Assembly: GCF_015350795.1 (NCBI RefSeq)
Contig: NZ_JADKSH010000008.1
Location: forward strand, 1 to 46,523
Direction: 5' to 3'
DNA: 46,523 nucleotides
Source: Microbacterium sp. VKM Ac-2870
GTDB taxonomy: Bacteria > Actinomycetota > Actinomycetes > Actinomycetales > Microbacteriaceae
The translations under genes were made by a program, and so were the position numbers. Below, one piece after another: positions 44,276 through 46,523 of the stretch. The notes below the pieces were generated by a model. The model searched no databases, was not told where the DNA came from, and was given only the letters and a program-made list of their open reading frames with translations. Position 1 is the stretch's first letter; each line of letters starts with the position of its first letter.

Positions 44276-45775
44276 CTACGCACTCGTGTAGCCCTGCAGC
44301 CCGCCTTCCCAGATCGTGGCACCCTCAAGGTTCACCGTCCCACCGTCGCGGATCTTCGCATCCGTGAGGTCCACTATCCCGCGGTCGCTGATCGTCGCAC
44401 GCCTGAGGTCCACCGTCCCGCGGTCGCTGAGCGTCGCACCCTCGAGGAACACGGTCCCGTCATCGCTGATCGTCGTGCGCCTGAGGTCCACCGTCCCGCG
44501 GTCACTGAGCGTCGCACCCTCGAGGAACACGCTCCCGTTATCGCTGACTGTCGCAGCCAGGAGGTTCACCTTCCCGCTATCGCGGATCTTCGCATCCGTG
44601 AGGTACAGCGCGCCGCGGCCGCTGATCGTCGCACGTAGAAGCACCACCCTCCCGTTATCGCTGATCGTCGCCTCCTCGAAGAGCACCCTCGCGTCCGCGT
44701 CGATGTTCACGCGCGCGAGCACCACTATCCCGCCGCCGCTGATCTTCGCCCCGTCGAGATATACATTCCCGCCGTCGGTGATCTTCGCGCGCGTCAGGTA
44801 GACAGCCCCTCGGCTGATCGTCGCGCTGCTGACGTCCAGCACCCCCTTACCGCGGATCTTCGCATTCGTGAGGTACAGCGCGCCGCCGCCGGTGATCGTC
44901 GCGTGCCCCAGGTCCACCTTTCCGCGACTGCTGATCGTCGCCCCGTCGAGAGCAAGGGGGAAGTCGATGTGTGCGCGCGCGAGGTTGATTGACCGGTCAC
45001 GCCAGTGGGGTGCCGCGCCTTCCCCGAGGTGGTTTCGGATTACGGTGTAGCCGGCTTGCTTGACGGCGACCTCTTGTGAGGTGGTGCTCTGTGCGGCACG
45101 ACGCTCGGCCGGCTCGAGTTGGTCGTACTCCTCCTGCGTGAGGGGCTCAAGCATGTCGTCGGTGCGGGGTGCGCGGAGGTATCCGGTGAGGACTTCGATG
45201 CACACCTGTACCTCGTCCGGCTTCCCGAAGGCGTCCCAGTCGTCGGCGAGGGCACCGAGGGCGAAAAGGGCTGCTTGCCGGTTGACGGGTGCGGGGTCGC
45301 TGAGGAGTTTCACGGTGGTGACGAACCGTTCGCGCAGCGCCCGCTCGGTGTCGATGCGCCTTTGCGCCTCTACTTCATCGCGACGCGCCTGCTCGCGCTT
45401 GCGGTCATCGTCGAGGCGCTGGCGGTCGCGTTCGGCTGCTTCGCGCTCCTGGTGGTGACGGGACATGCTGAGCCCGACGGTGACGACGGCGATCACGCCG
45501 CCGAGCGCGAGGAGTACGAGGTTGCCGGCAGCGGCGACGACCTTGGCTTTCTCGGCGGTGTCGTCGCCGGTGATCCAGTTGTTGAGCAGAGCTTCGGGTG
45601 CGTACAGCACAGTGACGAAAGCGATCACGAGGTAGATGAACACACCGATCGTGATCCGCCAGCCGTAGCTCACACTCTTCAGTCGGCGCCGCTCGGGAGG
45701 CGCGGAAGCTTCCTCGGTTGCCTTTGCGGTCTCGTCCGGATCGGGTTCTGCGTCCACAGCCCGATTGTGGAGCAT
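44276..45775 (-). CDS. membrane protein with coiled coil and 13-residue repeat array
   Basis: About 499 residues. An acidic start is followed by two membrane helices (about 38-60 and 75-97), a ~60-residue Arg/Glu coiled coil (AERDRQRLDDDRKREQARRD), and a helical domain (FVTTVKLLSDPAPVNRQAAL). The C-terminal ~225 residues are an array of 13-residue units, consensus about ATISDRGTVDLRR, probably a right-handed beta-helix in the cytoplasm. The period of 13 differs from pentapeptide repeats. The start is uncertain: ATG at 45775 and a GTG near 45757 are possible. The gene reads alone toward the recombinase operon. Function unknown. Confidence 0.75.
   Translation of the reverse strand: MLHNRAVDAEPDPDETAKATEEASAPPERRRLKSVSYGWRITIGVFIYLVIAFVTVLYAPEALLNNWITGDDTAEKAKVVAAAGNLVLLALGGVIAVVTVGLSMSRHHQEREAAERDRQRLDDDRKREQARRDEVEAQRRIDTERALRERFVTTVKLLSDPAPVNRQAALFALGALADDWDAFGKPDEVQVCIEVLTGYLRAPRTDDMLEPLTQEEYDQLEPAERRAAQSTTSQEVAVKQAGYTVIRNHLGEGAAPHWRDRSINLARAHIDFPLALDGATISSRGKVDLGHATITGGGALYLTNAKIRGKGVLDVSSATISRGAVYLTRAKITDGGNVYLDGAKISGGGIVVLARVNIDADARVLFEEATISDNGRVVLLRATISGRGALYLTDAKIRDSGKVNLLAATVSDNGSVFLEGATLSDRGTVDLRRTTISDDGTVFLEGATLSDRGTVDLRRATISDRGIVDLTDAKIRDGGTVNLEGATIWEGGLQGYTSA
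44285..44955 (-). repeat. tandem 39 bp units encoding 13-residue repeats
   Basis: About 17 tandem units of 39 bases within the coding region above. Two neighbouring 78-base pairs of units (from 44401 and from 44479) differ at a single position over about 52 bases, showing recent duplication, while units nearer the N-terminus are more diverged. Array length probably varies between relatives. Confidence 0.75.
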
Positions 45776-46224
45776 CCGGCTCGGGCGCGCGAGCGCGACT
45801 ACCAGTGCGCCCGCAGGGCACGTATGTGACCGCCGAGGATTACCGGCAGACGGGTCCCCCACACGAAAGACCGCACCACCGCAAGAGCTCGAATACACAC
45901 TGCTGCCCCCGTATGACACCCGCTCACCGCGCCTCCCCCATCGTTCTACGGGTATGAGCTGTATGCCTGCGTCCTAGAGTTCGCCCCACGCGCCCCAATT
46001 CAATGACGAGGGCGCTGATAGGAGAACCGCGATGAAGTGTCCGACATGGTGCACGATGACCAGGGCGCCCTCCAAAGCAGCACCTTGCGGGGGCGCCCGT
46101 GAGCGGGCTACCGACGCGCCTGAAGTGTGCGCGTGCGGCGAGCGAGGCGTTGCCGGCACACGGTCGAGCAGGTGCGACGTGGGCGTCCGTTCGCAGCCTG
46201 CTCGATGGGTGTCCCACAGTTGGC
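45776..46224. other. region with no supported gene
   Basis: About 450 bases. Several frames are open on both strands, but none has normal codon character throughout. The best is a plus-strand frame at 46032 (MKCPTWCTMTRAPSKAAPCG) behind a GGAGA site, with four Cys in its first half; it becomes Arg/Trp-rich and implausible later. I do not call it. Confidence 0.4.
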
Positions 46225-46419
46225 TCAGCGGCTCTCGGCGGCGGGCGTGTGGAGTTCGGTGGCGAGGGTGACGGCGCCGCTGCCGGCGAACAGGTCGTGC
46301 AGCTCGTCGTCGGGTTGATAGCCGAGCGTGTCGAGGACCCAGTGGGTCCACGGGTAGGGCTTGGAGCCGACGTAGTTGTGTCGGTAGCTGATGCCGGCGA
46401 TGAGGACGTGGGAACGCAC
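46225..46419 (-). pseudogene. C-terminal fragment of a phage-type DNA methyltransferase-like protein
   Basis: 64 residues containing YVGSKPYPWTHWVLDTLGYQ then DELHDLFAGSGAVTLATE. The DLFAGSGAV piece is a SAM-binding motif I, and the preceding sequence matches the C-terminal domain of methyltransferase-like proteins in actinophages, as I remember it. No upstream catalytic part exists: the frame begins at a GTG 5 bases past the ssb terminator and has no ribosome site. It is probably a 5'-truncated remnant. Confidence 0.5.
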
Positions 46420-46423
46420 GAAA

Positions 46424-46445
46424 GGGGGCGCCCGTAGGCGCCCCC
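46424..46445 (-). terminator. terminator of the nrdH-ssb operon
   Basis: GGGGGCGCC and GGCGCCCCC form a perfect 9 bp stem around a 4-base loop. Read on the minus strand it is followed by TTTCG. On the circle it lies about 10 bases after the ssb stop at position 10, in the right place and orientation to end that transcript. Confidence 0.7.
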
Positions 46446-46446
46446 T

Positions 46447-46523
46447 TGGGTTGGTTCAGAAGGGGGTGTCGTCGCCGTAGTCGGCGGGGTCGGGGGTGGT
46501 GGTCTTGATGACGCGGATGGTCT
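46447..46523. repeat. 77-base terminal overlap with positions 1-77
   Basis: The last 77 bases are identical to the first 77. A k-mer-length end overlap is what assemblers leave on a circular contig, so the molecule is inferred to be circular with a unit length of 46446 bp. The ssb 3' end is therefore present twice in the window but once on the plasmid. Confidence 0.9.

Noticed and set aside
44285..44955. Regular 39 bp repeats considered as a CRISPR or non-coding minisatellite array
   Set aside because: No distinct spacers; the period is an exact multiple of three and the translation is a regular 13-residue protein repeat within a long gene.
45924..46351. Overlapping frames on both strands near the right end
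   Set aside because: Arg/Pro/His-rich, no ribosome sites on the minus strand, and no consistent codon preference.
1..46523. tRNA or rRNA genes, insertion sequences with transposase, and CRISPR arrays
   Set aside because: None seen on reading: no cloverleaf, no DDE transposase frame, no spacer-repeat array.

Overview
The window is almost certainly a complete circular conjugative plasmid from a high-GC Gram-positive bacterium (Actinomycetota; gene content and style fit Microbacteriaceae such as Microbacterium, but the genus is an inference). The last 77 bases (46447-46523) repeat the first 77, the footprint of a circular contig, so the unit length would be 46446 bp. GC is high, GTG starts and 4-base ATGA/GTGA gene overlaps are common, and several products are actinobacterial types (SCO6880-type T4SS protein, DUF4913, MAB_1171c-type membrane protein, LAxTG cell-wall sorting signal).

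Layout. (1) 1-11.5 kb, mostly minus strand: ssb and nrdH, a run of small plasmid housekeeping genes, a zeta-type toxin with its antitoxin on the plus strand, an SOS-box-like palindrome between two divergent small genes, and a giant DNA methyltransferase-SNF2 helicase fusion of the DarB-like antirestriction type. A ~240 bp structured repeat occurs twice as the intergenic leader in front of two of these operons, and a 29 bp motif occurs twice in front of two others. (2) 11.5-16.1 kb: the replication and maintenance core, with ParA and a small centromere-binding partner, a cluster of iteron-like repeats that starts on the parA start codon, a primase-type Rep protein, a candidate antisense RNA over the rep leader, and two small DNA-binding regulators. 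(3) 16.4-19.7 kb: a four-gene overlapping cargo operon: XRE regulator, ImmA/IrrE protease, seven-helix membrane protein, alpha/beta hydrolase. (4) 20-35.5 kb: one long plus-strand conjugation operon: LAxTG surface protein, membrane coiled-coil protein, VirB8/TcpC-like protein, M23 peptidase, VirB2-like and VirB6-like proteins, SCO6880-type protein, VirB4 ATPase, ParA-like ATPase, VirD4 coupling protein, HNH protein and DUF4913 protein. (5) 35.6-40.2 kb: a Phd/RelE-type toxin-antitoxin operon, then a MobF relaxase-helicase on the minus strand, convergent with the transfer operon. (6) 40.2-46.4 kb: accessory region with an XRE/cutinase segment flanked by a ~135 bp direct repeat, a serine recombinase operon, and a membrane protein whose C-terminal half is an array of 13-residue repeats.

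How the genes fit together. The relaxase would nick and unwind the plasmid, VirD4 would hand it to the VirB4-driven channel, the M23 enzyme would open peptidoglycan, and the sortase-anchored surface protein would mediate cell contact. The methyltransferase-helicase, SSB and possibly the SOS-linked genes would protect the incoming DNA. Rep, ParA and its partner, and two toxin-antitoxin pairs keep the plasmid. The least explained parts are the four-gene protease/membrane/hydrolase operon, the 13-residue-repeat membrane protein, the duplicated structured leaders, and a gene lying in another frame inside the apparent N-terminus of the giant helicase. All functional calls rest on motif reading only; no database search was possible.
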